Source: JAAYDY01 sp964500225 (GTDB taxonomy: Bacteria; Planctomycetota; Phycisphaerae; FEN-1346; JAACEH01). From it: DNA of 64,000 nt. The stretch lies in NCBI GenBank assembly GCA_964500225.1, contig CAZCOA010000002.1, forward strand, positions 105,073-169,072, written 5' to 3'. A program made the translations under genes and the position numbers. Each line of letters opens with the position of its first letter. Position 1 is the first letter of the stretch. The notes under the pieces are model-generated. The model ran no database searches, was not told the origin of the DNA, and saw nothing but the letters and a program-made list of their open reading frames with translations. Positions 41,004 through 48,913 of this stretch are shown piece after piece.

Positions 41004-42005
41004 TCAGGACTCGGCGCGCGGCTCGCCGGGCGGCAGTTCGCGGCCAAGCCACACGCCAACAAGATAAAACAGAACGATGACGATGTACAGGCCGATTCGG
41101 CTGAGCAGAAGAAAGGGAGCGAAGTTGTGCGTGTAACCGAGTCGCTGGAAAAAGGCGATGACGCCCCATTCGCAGACGCCGACGCCCCCGGGCACCGGAG
41201 CCAGGAACATGGCAACGGCCGAAACGGCAATCGCAGCCAGGACGTGCGAAGCGGCCACGACGTCGCCGACCGTGGCGAGGATAAGCAGGTAGTTGGCGGC
41301 GACCATCATGAGCCAGATGGCGAGCATGATGCCGCAGAAGAGCAGGACGTTGGGTAGCCGCAGGAGCCGTTCGTTCGCCTCGTAGAACGGGCCAAGATGG
41401 GCTTCGATCTGCTGCTCCTTGGCCATCGCCCAGGCGACGGGCCGCAGCCTGGCGACCGGCCGCAAGCAAAAACGCACCGCGCTCAGCAGCCGCTCGGTGA
41501 GGTGGCGCCGGCTGAGGACGACCATGGCCAGAACAAAAAGGCCCAGGAAGGCAGCCAAGACGACGGTATGGAGAATCGTGTGTCCGGAGGCGACGACCAT
41601 AACAAAGGCAACGAGGCCCATGAGGACGGTGACGGAGCTTTCGAGGATGCGGTTGACGAGGGCGACGCCGGTGAGGCGTGCGCCGCCGCGCATCATCAGG
41701 GGCACGGCGAGTTCGCCGGCGCGGCCGGGCGTGAAGGTGCCCACGAGATAGAGCGTGGCAAAAAGCCGGAGGGATTGGCGGGCGTCGGGGTCGGCGCCGG
41801 CCAGTCGGCTGATGAGGTGCCACTTGAGATAGAAGCCGGCCTGCGTGGCGGCGAAGAGGCCCATCGCGCCGAGCAGGAGCCAGGGGCGGCCCATCGCAGC
41901 CAGAAAGGCCCGCCCAATGGCGACCGGATCGTTCCAGTAGATGACGGCGGCCAGAAGGCCCAGGCCGACGGCGAGCCAGAGAAGCTGTGCGCGGGAACGT
42001 TTCAC
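41004..42005 (-). CDS. Flippase-like integral membrane protein (lysylphosphatidylglycerol synthase TM region family)
   Basis: A 333-residue polytopic membrane protein with about eight hydrophobic segments, matching the UPF0104/AglD-type family that shares the membrane domain of MprF and is often found beside glycan genes. Conserved motifs are TFTPGRAGELAVPLM and APVPGGVGVCEWGVIAFF. It may flip a lipid-linked sugar. The start is a GTG overlapping the stop of the upstream acyltransferase gene as GTGA. It is the last gene of the surface-glycan cluster. Confidence 0.83.
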   Translation of the reverse strand: MKRSRAQLLWLAVGLGLLAAVIYWNDPVAIGRAFLAAMGRPWLLLGAMGLFAATQAGFYLKWHLISRLAGADPDARQSLRLFATLYLVGTFTPGRAGELAVPLMMRGGARLTGVALVNRILESSVTVLMGLVAFVMVVASGHTILHTVVLAAFLGLFVLAMVVLSRRHLTERLLSAVRFCLRPVARLRPVAWAMAKEQQIEAHLGPFYEANERLLRLPNVLLFCGIMLAIWLMMVAANYLLILATVGDVVAASHVLAAIAVSAVAMFLAPVPGGVGVCEWGVIAFFQRLGYTHNFAPFLLLSRIGLYIVIVLFYLVGVWLGRELPPGEPRAES

Positions 42006-42619
42006 GAGTCGGCGGCGTCCTTCTGTCGCGGCTCGCCGCGTGTACGGATCACCCGAGCAGGGATCCCGACGGCGACGCCGCGCGGGCGGATGTCGCGGTT
42101 GACGACCGATCCGGTGCCGACAACGGCCTGGTCGCCGATAGTGACGCCCCGAATGACGGTGACCTTGGCGCCGAGCCAGACGTCACGGCCGATGTGAATG
42201 GGCGCGGCGTCCACGGGCTGGTGGATCACAGTGACGTTCAGATCATCGGTGCCATGATTGAAATCCACGATATCCACGTGCGGCGCGATGATCGTATCGC
42301 GTTCAACGCGGATTTCGGCGTTGCTGGTGATGACGCCGTATTCACCGATATATACGTTGTCGCCGAGGACGATCTTGCCGGACTGGCTGGTCGAAAGGAC
42401 CACGCCTCGCATGAGTTGGACGTGGTCGCCGATGAGGATGGGCCGCCCGCGCGCCGAGGCCAGGACGACGCCGGACTGGAAGCGACAGCCGCGCCCGATG
42501 CGACCGCCGCCACGAACGCACAGCACGAGCCGCCAGAACGTAACGCGAACGAAGTTGATAAAGACAAGAATAAGTCCCACCGTAGTAATGCTCCCGATAC
42601 CCGTCCCGCTTGTTGCCAT
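42002..42619 (-). CDS. Hexapeptide-repeat acyltransferase
   Basis: A 205-residue left-handed beta-helix acyltransferase (maltose/galactoside O-acetyltransferase or sugar N-acetyltransferase type) that transfers acetyl from acetyl-CoA to a sugar. Repeats of the [LIV]-G-x4 pattern run from about 40 to 190 (ILIGDHVQL, IVLGDNVYIGEYGVI, IHIGRDVWLGAKVTV, VTIGDQAVVGTGSVV), with the catalytic-type His in VDFNHGTDD. An N-terminal hydrophobic helix (about 8-32) may tether it to the membrane. No strong ribosome site is seen before the ATG at 42619, 53 bases after the preceding acyltransferase gene. Confidence 0.82.
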   Translation of the reverse strand: MATSGTGIGSITTVGLILVFINFVRVTFWRLVLCVRGGGRIGRGCRFQSGVVLASARGRPILIGDHVQLMRGVVLSTSQSGKIVLGDNVYIGEYGVITSNAEIRVERDTIIAPHVDIVDFNHGTDDLNVTVIHQPVDAAPIHIGRDVWLGAKVTVIRGVTIGDQAVVGTGSVVNRDIRPRGVAVGIPARVIRTRGEPRQKDAADS

Positions 42620-42672
42620 GGCCGTCTGCCCCGACGGTACTCGGACACGACGCCGAGGAGTCGGGCGTTGGG

Positions 42673-43251
42673 CTACCGCTGCCGGATGACCTTGGCCGGC
42701 ACGCCGCCGGCGACGACCATGGGCGGCAGATCTTTGGTCACGACGGCCCCGGCCGCCACTACGGTGCCTTTGCCGATGCGAACACCTGGCAGAAGCGTCG
42801 CGCGGTAACCGATCCAGCAATCGTCCTCAACCACGATGTCGGCCGTGGCGATGCCCTGCGAAATAATCGTCGCGTCGCGGTCGGCGAACTTGTGTCCGCC
42901 GGTGATTGCCGAGGCCTTCCGCGTGAACAGGACGTCGCGGCCGATAATGAGGCGGCTCCAGTGGTGGCATATCAGGTCGCACTCGCTGTAAATGATCGAA
43001 CCGTCGCCGATCTCGATGCGGCCGTTGCCGCCAAGGGTATCGATGGTCGCCTTGCCGATGAAGCACCGGCGGCCGATAGTCACGTTCCAGTCGATGCGGG
43101 CCAGCGGATGAATGATCGACCCTGTCCGGAGCATGAGCCACAGGTTGACGAGGATGCGAACCGGGACGAAACTGCGAATGAACCGTTTCATGGCCTCGCG
43201 GAGGACATGATACCGGACGCGATGGAACTGCTGTTGCGGCGTTTCGGCCAT
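42673..43251 (-). CDS. Hexapeptide-repeat acyltransferase
   Basis: A 192-residue left-handed beta-helix acyltransferase, clearly related to but distinct from its downstream neighbour. Hexapeptide strands include VTIGRRCFIGKATI, RLIIGRDVLFT, IVVEDDCWIGYRATLLPGVRIGKGTVVAAGAVV, given here as separate short stretches, and the C-terminal PPMVVAGGVPAKVIR typical of CysE/LacA/NodL-like enzymes. Together with the aminotransferase upstream it could N-acetylate an amino sugar. The ribosome site is weak. It lies in the middle of the glycan cluster. Confidence 0.83.
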   Translation of the reverse strand: MAETPQQQFHRVRYHVLREAMKRFIRSFVPVRILVNLWLMLRTGSIIHPLARIDWNVTIGRRCFIGKATIDTLGGNGRIEIGDGSIIYSECDLICHHWSRLIIGRDVLFTRKASAITGGHKFADRDATIISQGIATADIVVEDDCWIGYRATLLPGVRIGKGTVVAAGAVVTKDLPPMVVAGGVPAKVIRQR

Positions 43252-43313
43252 GGCGGTTCACAGACCTCGTACCACGTCGCTTGTCGGGCAGCCGGGCGGC
43301 TCGTGTGCCGCGC

Positions 43314-44324
43314 CTACGCCTTACGGGCGTAGAAGACCATGCTGCTGCCGCGGCCGACGAGGCTCTCGACGAACGTGATCGGCGGCGTCAGAAGGGTCAG
43401 GACTGCCCAGAGGGCGCGACTGACGATGCCCTGCCCGCCGCCGGCCGCGGCCTCGGCCCACACACGGCGCGGGTCCAGCCCCGGACACAGCGTCAGCACG
43501 ATCATCGGCGGATGCAACCAACTGGTCCACTGATCAACGCGCGCCACCTCGAAGCGATGCTTTTCCATCATGCGGCGCAGGCGCGGCACGGTCCAGTACG
43601 TCAGATCGCGCGGCACATCGAGCGCCGACCACCGCGATCCGAACAGACGAAACTGAAGACAATCGGCATTCGGCACTTCTATGACGAGCCATCCGCCGGG
43701 CCGCAGAATTCGATGAATCTCGTCGAGTTCCTCGTTCGGCTCGTGCAAGTGCTCCAGCACATTGTATAGGGTAACAAGATCGAACTGGTCGTTCTCGTAG
43801 GCGGCCGCGCGAAGCGTGCCGCACCGAACCCGCAGCCCCAGGTGGTCGCGGGCATAGGCGGCGGCCGAGCTGATCTCGACACCGTACGGCTCCAGGCCGA
43901 GCTCACGGTACACCAGCAGGCGGTCGCCGGAACCACAGCCCACGTCGAGCACCTCGGCGCCGGGCTTCGGGCGACAGAATCGCATCACTTTGCGGGCCTC
44001 GTACCGAAGCAGGTGGAAACGGTACCAGTGCTCGGCCCCGTGAATGATGCGCGGCAGCAGGCCCTGGACGGGCTCATCGGCCTTCCAACTGTAGGTGTCG
44101 TTGTAATAACGAGCGATGGCCGCCCCCGGCGGTCGCGGGTTGACGCGCATGAGGCCGCAGCCGGTGCAGCGGACGACGTCGAACCACTCGTTGGAGCCGT
44201 AACGGTCCTGCTTGCGAAGGACCGGGGCCGCGGCGCTTTCGGCACAGAGCGGGCAGGCCACCGTCTCACGCTCGGGAGTCGGCACGGCAGCAGCGGTGTC
44301 AATTGCTTCGGTCAAGGCGGTCAT
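43314..44324 (-). CDS. Class I SAM-dependent methyltransferase with zinc-binding N-terminus
   Basis: A 336-residue methyltransferase. An N-terminal Cys-rich unit (CPLC and, about 30 residues on, CTGCG) matches the zinc-binding head of sugar C-methyltransferase-like proteins. The SAM site is VLDVGCGSGDRLLVY, with the acidic loop GVEIS, and motif IV is NVLEHLHEPN. The C-terminal 60 residues are hydrophobic and may contact the membrane. Next to a DegT aminotransferase and GT2 it probably methylates a nucleotide sugar, glycan or lipid carrier. The ATG at 44324 is 8 bases after the aminotransferase stop. Confidence 0.85.
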   Translation of the reverse strand: MTALTEAIDTAAAVPTPERETVACPLCAESAAAPVLRKQDRYGSNEWFDVVRCTGCGLMRVNPRPPGAAIARYYNDTYSWKADEPVQGLLPRIIHGAEHWYRFHLLRYEARKVMRFCRPKPGAEVLDVGCGSGDRLLVYRELGLEPYGVEISSAAAYARDHLGLRVRCGTLRAAAYENDQFDLVTLYNVLEHLHEPNEELDEIHRILRPGGWLVIEVPNADCLQFRLFGSRWSALDVPRDLTYWTVPRLRRMMEKHRFEVARVDQWTSWLHPPMIVLTLCPGLDPRRVWAEAAAGGGQGIVSRALWAVLTLLTPPITFVESLVGRGSSMVFYARKA

Positions 44325-44332
44325 GGTCCGTT

Positions 44333-45457
44333 CTAAGTGTTCAGGCCCTTGTCGCGGCCGAAGGCGCGAATCTCTGCGATCACCCGCGATTGCTCCTCGG
44401 CCGTCAGGTCCGGAAAGAGCGGCAACGTCAACAACGTGGCCCAGACCTTCTCGCACACGGGGGTCTTGCCCTTGCAGCGTTCGTACATCGGATAATGGTT
44501 ATTGGGAATGTAATGGACGCCCGTCGAGATGCCGCGCTGGGCCAGCCAGGCGTTCAGCCCGTCGCGATGTTCGGTCTTGATAACGTAGTTATGCCACGCC
44601 GGAGCCGTGTTCGGCTGCACGACGGGCAGCGTCATCCAGTCCAGGTCGGCCAGTTCGCGGCTGTAACGTTCGGCCCGCTCGCGCCGAGCGGCGTTGGTCT
44701 CATCGAGACGGCGAAGTTGCACGATGCCGATGGCCGACGGAATGTCGTTCAGGTGCGCCTTCCAGCCCACCTCCTCGACGAAGTAGTACCATGAGTATTT
44801 GACCTTGGTTTCGCGGCTCCAGGTGTCCTTGTTGATGCCGAGCCACCGCAGCCGGGTGGCGTGCTGATAGTCGGCCTTGCGGCGGCAGACGAGCATGCCG
44901 CCCTCGCCGGTGGCCAGATTCTTGACGGCGTGGAAGCTGAAGCACGCGAAGTCGCCGAACGTGCCGAGCTTTTTGCCCTTGAACTCGCCGCCGGCGGCGT
45001 GGGCGCAGTCCTCGATGACCAGCAGCTTGTGCTTGCGGGCCAACCGCATGATCTTGTCCATGCGGCAGGCGTGGCCCCCGTAGTGAACGACGACGATCGC
45101 GCGGGTCTTCTTCGTGATGAGCTTCTCGACACAGTCGGCGTCGATGTTGCACGTGTCGGGCTCGATGTCGGCGAAGACCGGGATGCCGCCCGAGTAGAGA
45201 ATGGCGTGATTGGTCGAAACAAAGGTCATCGGCGTGGTGATGACTTCGCGGCCCTTGATGCCGGCCATGAACAAAGCCAGATGCAGGGCCGCGGTGCCGC
45301 TATTGAGCGCCGAGGCGTAGCCCGAGCCCAGATAGGCCTGGAACTTCTCCTCGAACTCGCGGGTCTTGGGACCGAGCCCCACCCACCCGCTGGACATCAC
45401 CTCACGAACGGCATCGAACTCTTCCTGGCCGTAACTCGGACGAAATACGGGAATCAT
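44333..45457 (-). CDS. DegT/DnrJ/EryC1/StrS family aminotransferase
   Basis: A 374-residue PLP-dependent aminotransferase that converts a keto group on a nucleotide sugar to an amino group. The fold type I signature is complete: SGTAALHLAL binds cofactor phosphate, VIEDCAHAAGG holds the PLP-ring Asp, and FSFHAVKNLATGEGG contains the Schiff-base lysine. The C-terminal HNYVIK and GVHYIP segments are typical. The ATG at 45457 has GGAG 8 bases upstream; an ATG at 45475 that overlaps the GT2 stop (TGATG) is an alternative. It makes the glycan cluster an amino-sugar cluster. Confidence 0.92.
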   Translation of the reverse strand: MIPVFRPSYGQEEFDAVREVMSSGWVGLGPKTREFEEKFQAYLGSGYASALNSGTAALHLALFMAGIKGREVITTPMTFVSTNHAILYSGGIPVFADIEPDTCNIDADCVEKLITKKTRAIVVVHYGGHACRMDKIMRLARKHKLLVIEDCAHAAGGEFKGKKLGTFGDFACFSFHAVKNLATGEGGMLVCRRKADYQHATRLRWLGINKDTWSRETKVKYSWYYFVEEVGWKAHLNDIPSAIGIVQLRRLDETNAARRERAERYSRELADLDWMTLPVVQPNTAPAWHNYVIKTEHRDGLNAWLAQRGISTGVHYIPNNHYPMYERCKGKTPVCEKVWATLLTLPLFPDLTAEEQSRVIAEIRAFGRDKGLNT

Positions 45458-45474
45458 GCTCTTGTCTCCAGACA

Positions 45475-46557
45475 TCAGTTGCGAAGGGCCACGCTCTTGG
45501 CCGGGATGCCGAACCGCCGTAACAGATCGCGAATCTGCGACGCGCTGATTCGCCGGGTCCGGGCAATCGCCCGCCGCTTGCGATACATGCGCGGCAAGCC
45601 CCACAGGGCCCCCAGCCAGGCCTTCACCAGCACCAAGGCCAAACGCACAGCACTATACTCTTTGCGGAACTCCCCTGCACGACCTTTTCCGGAAAACACC
45701 CCCCAGGCCTGCCAGCCGTAACGGGCCACCATGTAGAAGAACCCCCAGCCCAGCAGCCACAGAGGAAAGTTCTTCACACCCACCCAGATGCGGTTGCGCT
45801 CGACCCAATACACCTTGCGCGGGTGGACGCTCCCGGTGGACGCCGAATGGCAATGGTAGCAGATGGCCTTGGGGGCATACCGCGACGACCAGCCGGCCAA
45901 CTGGGCACGCCACCCGAGGTCGGTCTCGTCGGCATAGGCGAAGAAGTCCTCGTCGTAGATTTCCCAGCCCTGACGGCCAAAGCCCTTCAGGCGGATGGAC
46001 TCGATCATTGCCATGCGGTACATGCCGCAACAGTCACTGACGAAGAAGACCTCGGCTTCGTCGGCGTAGTCCTCTTTCGGATGCCAGCGGCCGCGGCCCA
46101 GGGCCAGGCCGTCGGGGCAGATTTCGATCCCCGCGGCGTCGATCCGCAGATCGTTGAACTTCAGCAGAATCTTCGAGGCCACGGCCCCGACCGTCGGATC
46201 CGACTGCATCACACGCACCATCTCGGCGATGCACTCCGGATCGAGCTCCGTATCGTTGTTGAGCATCACCACAAACGGCGTCCGCACGGCCGCCAGACCG
46301 ACGTTGTTGCCGCCGCCAAACCCCAGGTTCTCGGCGTTTTCGATCAACTCGACCTCAGGAAACCGCTCGCGGACGATCTGGGCACTGCGGTCGCCGCTGG
46401 CATTCTCGACGACGATGACGTGCAAGTTCGGGTATGTCTGCCGCCGCAGACTTTCCAGGCAATCCGCAAGCACGGCCTCACCCTTGTAGTTCAGGCAGAC
46501 GACGGTAACTCCCGGAGTATCGGTCGAAGACGTCTTGTGATCGCTGGTCTGACTCAT
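45475..46557 (-). CDS. Glycosyltransferase family 2
   Basis: A 360-residue inverting glycosyltransferase with a GT-A fold, rhamnosyl- or N-acetylglucosaminyltransferase-like. Donor-binding VTVVCLNYKGEAVLADCLES opens the domain; NLGFGGGNNVGL and the metal-binding acidic motif LNNDTELD follow; the late EDFFAYADETDLGWR is the usual catalytic region. A hydrophobic stretch (FPLWLLGWGFFYMVARYGW) near residue 280 and a basic C-terminus suggest membrane association. AAGGA lies 4 bases before the ATG. It is the first gene of the glycan cluster, behind a leader with a terminator-like hairpin. Confidence 0.88.
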   Translation of the reverse strand: MSQTSDHKTSSTDTPGVTVVCLNYKGEAVLADCLESLRRQTYPNLHVIVVENASGDRSAQIVRERFPEVELIENAENLGFGGGNNVGLAAVRTPFVVMLNNDTELDPECIAEMVRVMQSDPTVGAVASKILLKFNDLRIDAAGIEICPDGLALGRGRWHPKEDYADEAEVFFVSDCCGMYRMAMIESIRLKGFGRQGWEIYDEDFFAYADETDLGWRAQLAGWSSRYAPKAICYHCHSASTGSVHPRKVYWVERNRIWVGVKNFPLWLLGWGFFYMVARYGWQAWGVFSGKGRAGEFRKEYSAVRLALVLVKAWLGALWGLPRMYRKRRAIARTRRISASQIRDLLRRFGIPAKSVALRN

Positions 46558-46656
46558 GCGTTCCTTGAGGCCCTGAGAGCCCCGATCTCGACCCCGGCTG
46601 CGCGCCGGGACCGGCTTTCCACCGTCCAGCCCCTGCCCTGCGACGGCTGGGACCGC

Positions 46657-46699
46657 AATAAAAAAGAGGACGCCTTCCAGTGGTGTCCTGCGGCGTCCT
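46657..46699 (-). terminator. Terminator or attenuator in the leader of the glycan cluster
   Basis: On the minus strand AGGACGCC pairs with GGCGTCCT and is followed by CTTTTTTATT, a good intrinsic terminator. It lies 100 bases before the GT2 start and a kilobase past the nearest upstream minus-strand gene, so it may attenuate the glycan operon. A second arm, AGGACACC, can pair with the same GGCGTCCT with one mismatch, giving a competing shorter hairpin. Confidence 0.65.
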
Positions 46700-46769
46700 G
46701 AACGGCCACACATGCTACTGATCCGAACCCGGTCCGTCAATATCCTTCCGGCCTTTCGTGTCGCCGGGG

Positions 46770-46799
46770 TTGACAACGGCTCGGCGGCGCAGGTAGGCT
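46770..46799 (+). promoter_or_regulatory. Candidate promoter for the COG1237-type metallo-hydrolase gene
   Basis: TTGACA (perfect), 18 bases, TAGGCT. It ends seven bases before the ATG at 46807; a GGGAA site is the only ribosome signal, so the transcript may be leaderless or nearly so. Confidence 0.45.
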
Positions 46800-46806
46800 G
46801 GGAACC

Positions 46807-47661
46807 ATGGTGAAGCGACTGACCATCACGGTCTTGGTGGACAACGCGTTGGCGGCCGGTAGCGGTGCGGCCGGACTGAAGAGCGAACACGGTTGGGCGG
46901 CGTGGATCGAAGCCGACGGGCATTGCGTGCTCCTGGATACCGGGGCAAGCGACCTGGTACTGCGAAACGCGGCAGCCCTGGGCGTGCCTATCGGCGAGGC
47001 CGAGGCTGTGGTCCTCAGCCACGGACACTACGATCACACGGGCGGGCTGGCCGCCGCACTCGAGGCAGCCCCACGCGCCATTATCTATGCGCATCCGGCG
47101 GCCTTGGGCGAGCACTATAGCTGCCACCCGGGTCGCGGCCCGCGATCGATCCGCATGCCGGGGCCGTCGGCCGACGCCGTCAGGGCCGGCGGACGCAGGA
47201 TGGCCTGGACCACGGGGCCGACGGAGGTCGTCCCTGGCGTCCACGCGACCGGCGCCGTGCCGCGACGAACGGATTTCGAGGATGTCGGCGGACCTTTTTT
47301 CCTCGATGCCGCCGCATCTCGGCCCGACCCGATCGAAGACGATCAGGCGGTCTGGATCGACGGGCCGACGGGGGTGGTCGTGGTGCTGGGCTGCGCGCAT
47401 TCGGGCATCGTCAACACGCTGAACGATGTGTCGCAACTGGCCGGAGGGCGTCCCATCGTGGCCGTCATGGGCGGCACACATTTGGTCGGCGCATCGGCCG
47501 AGCGGCTGGACCGGACGGCAGCGGCCCTGGAACGATTCGGCATCGGGACGCTCGGTCCAAGCCACTGCACCGGGGTAGAGGCGACGGAGTTCTTGCGAAA
47601 ACGATTTCCGGCAAGCTTCCTGGAGTGCGGCGTCGGCACGCGGCTAACGTTCGGCATGTAG
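46807..47661 (+). CDS. MBL-fold metallo-hydrolase, COG1237 (dihydropterin beta-RFAP synthase-like) type
   Basis: A 284-residue metallo-beta-lactamase-fold protein. The metal motif is LSHGHYDHTGG, an Asp-containing strand VLLDTGAS precedes it, and the late GCAHSGIVNT and GGTHL motifs mark the COG1237 group, which includes archaeal enzymes of methanopterin synthesis and many bacterial proteins of unknown substrate. No signal peptide. It is alone on the plus strand between the glycan cluster and the DNA methyltransferase, tail to tail with the latter at a 25-base gap. Confidence 0.87.
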   Translation: MVKRLTITVLVDNALAAGSGAAGLKSEHGWAAWIEADGHCVLLDTGASDLVLRNAAALGVPIGEAEAVVLSHGHYDHTGGLAAALEAAPRAIIYAHPAALGEHYSCHPGRGPRSIRMPGPSADAVRAGGRRMAWTTGPTEVVPGVHATGAVPRRTDFEDVGGPFFLDAAASRPDPIEDDQAVWIDGPTGVVVVLGCAHSGIVNTLNDVSQLAGGRPIVAVMGGTHLVGASAERLDRTAAALERFGIGTLGPSHCTGVEATEFLRKRFPASFLECGVGTRLTFGM

Positions 47662-47686
47662 CAGCCGGTGCGAAGAACCCGAATCC

Positions 47687-48637
47687 TCAAGCGCGCGGCG
47701 GCGCGTTGCCTCCCGACGTTTTTCGGTTGCGCCGCGTGGACTTGGTGCGAGTCGGTTCGCGGCCGGCGACATGGGCCTGAAGCCGCCGACCGTTGGCGGT
47801 GTTGGGAGCCGTCGTCAGAGGGTTCTCGGCACCGACCAACGGATCGCCTACGCTCACGGCCGCCAGGCGGGTCTCGATCTGGGCCGCATAGTTCTTCGAC
47901 AACTCGAACCCCACGAACCGGCGGCCCAGCTTTTTGGCGGTCACCAGCGTCGTGCCGCTGCCCCCGAACGGGTCCAGCACCAGATCGCCGGGGTTGGAAC
48001 AGGCCCGGATGATGCGACCGAGCAACTGTTCGGGCATCTGGCAGCCATGCCAGCCGGCCCGCTCCTTGAATGTGCCGCACACGCGCGGGAAATACCATGT
48101 GTCGCCGTCGGCGGCAAACCCCTCCGGCACATCCTGCGGCCGCAGAATCCACGTATCGTCGGGCAAACGCCCGCGTGCATCGGCCCGCGCGTCGCCGTAC
48201 ACCAATTGCCTCGCCGACGGTACGCGGATGGCATCGGCATTGAACGTGAAATGCTTGGGATCCCGAACAAAATAGAACAGGTGCGTGTGACTGCGCGAGA
48301 ACTTCTGCGTGCAGTGGACGCCGAAGGTGTAATACCAGATGACCCAACTGCGGCAGACCAGGCCCAGTTCGCGATGAAAAATGAGCTTGAGCTCGGCGGC
48401 AAAATCGTCGCCGATGGCCAGCCAGAACGCGCCACGGGGATGCAGCGTGCGGACCAGGGCCCTGCCCCACTGCCTGGTCCAGGCGAGGTACTCTTCGGCC
48501 GCCATGCGGTCCTCGTACACGTCGTACTTGTAACCGATGTTGAAGGGCGGATCGGCGAAGGCCAGGTTGACCGACCCTTCGTCCAACTCGGCCATGCCCT
48601 TGATGCAGTCACCGTGGTACAGGCGATTCAGTTCCAC
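47687..48637 (-). CDS. Solitary DNA methyltransferase (N6-adenine/N4-cytosine type, beta class)
   Basis: A 316-residue DNA amino-methyltransferase. Catalytic motif IV is DPPF (29-32), followed by the YLAWTRQWGRALVR region; motif I, DPFGGSGTTLV, comes near residue 222, so the order is IV before I, the beta class. The target-recognition region lies between. DPPF fits N6-adenine or N4-cytosine. The last 40 residues are a basic, disordered-looking tail. The start is GTG with GGAGG upstream. No restriction endonuclease or specificity subunit is adjacent, so it is an orphan that may have an epigenetic or protective role. Confidence 0.9.
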   Translation of the reverse strand: MELNRLYHGDCIKGMAELDEGSVNLAFADPPFNIGYKYDVYEDRMAAEEYLAWTRQWGRALVRTLHPRGAFWLAIGDDFAAELKLIFHRELGLVCRSWVIWYYTFGVHCTQKFSRSHTHLFYFVRDPKHFTFNADAIRVPSARQLVYGDARADARGRLPDDTWILRPQDVPEGFAADGDTWYFPRVCGTFKERAGWHGCQMPEQLLGRIIRACSNPGDLVLDPFGGSGTTLVTAKKLGRRFVGFELSKNYAAQIETRLAAVSVGDPLVGAENPLTTAPNTANGRRLQAHVAGREPTRTKSTRRNRKTSGGNAPPRA

Positions 48638-48714
48638 AACGATCCTCCACCATCCGTCGGCGGCCTCGAGCTCGCAGGCCCCGCTCCCCCAAGACCACCA
48701 CTCGTCGGGCGGTC

Positions 48715-48742
48715 ATTATGCCGAATCTGGACACAGCGGCAA
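48715..48742 (-). promoter_or_regulatory. Candidate promoter for the DNA methyltransferase gene
   Basis: Minus-strand TTGCCG, 16 bases, CATAAT (five of six), about 75 bases upstream of the GTG start; the -10 equals that of the PHP gene. Confidence 0.55.
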
Positions 48743-48913
48743 GCATCTGTTCTGTTGGGAATCATGTCCGCGTCATTCGTAACTACAGACAGCGGATGTG
48801 CGCCGCAGTGACACGTACAGGCGGTGAAAGGGAAAGAAAACCATATGAAACTGTGTCCGTAACGGTATGATAATCCTGTCCGCAGGAAGGCCCGGCAGCT
48901 AAGGAGTGCAACC

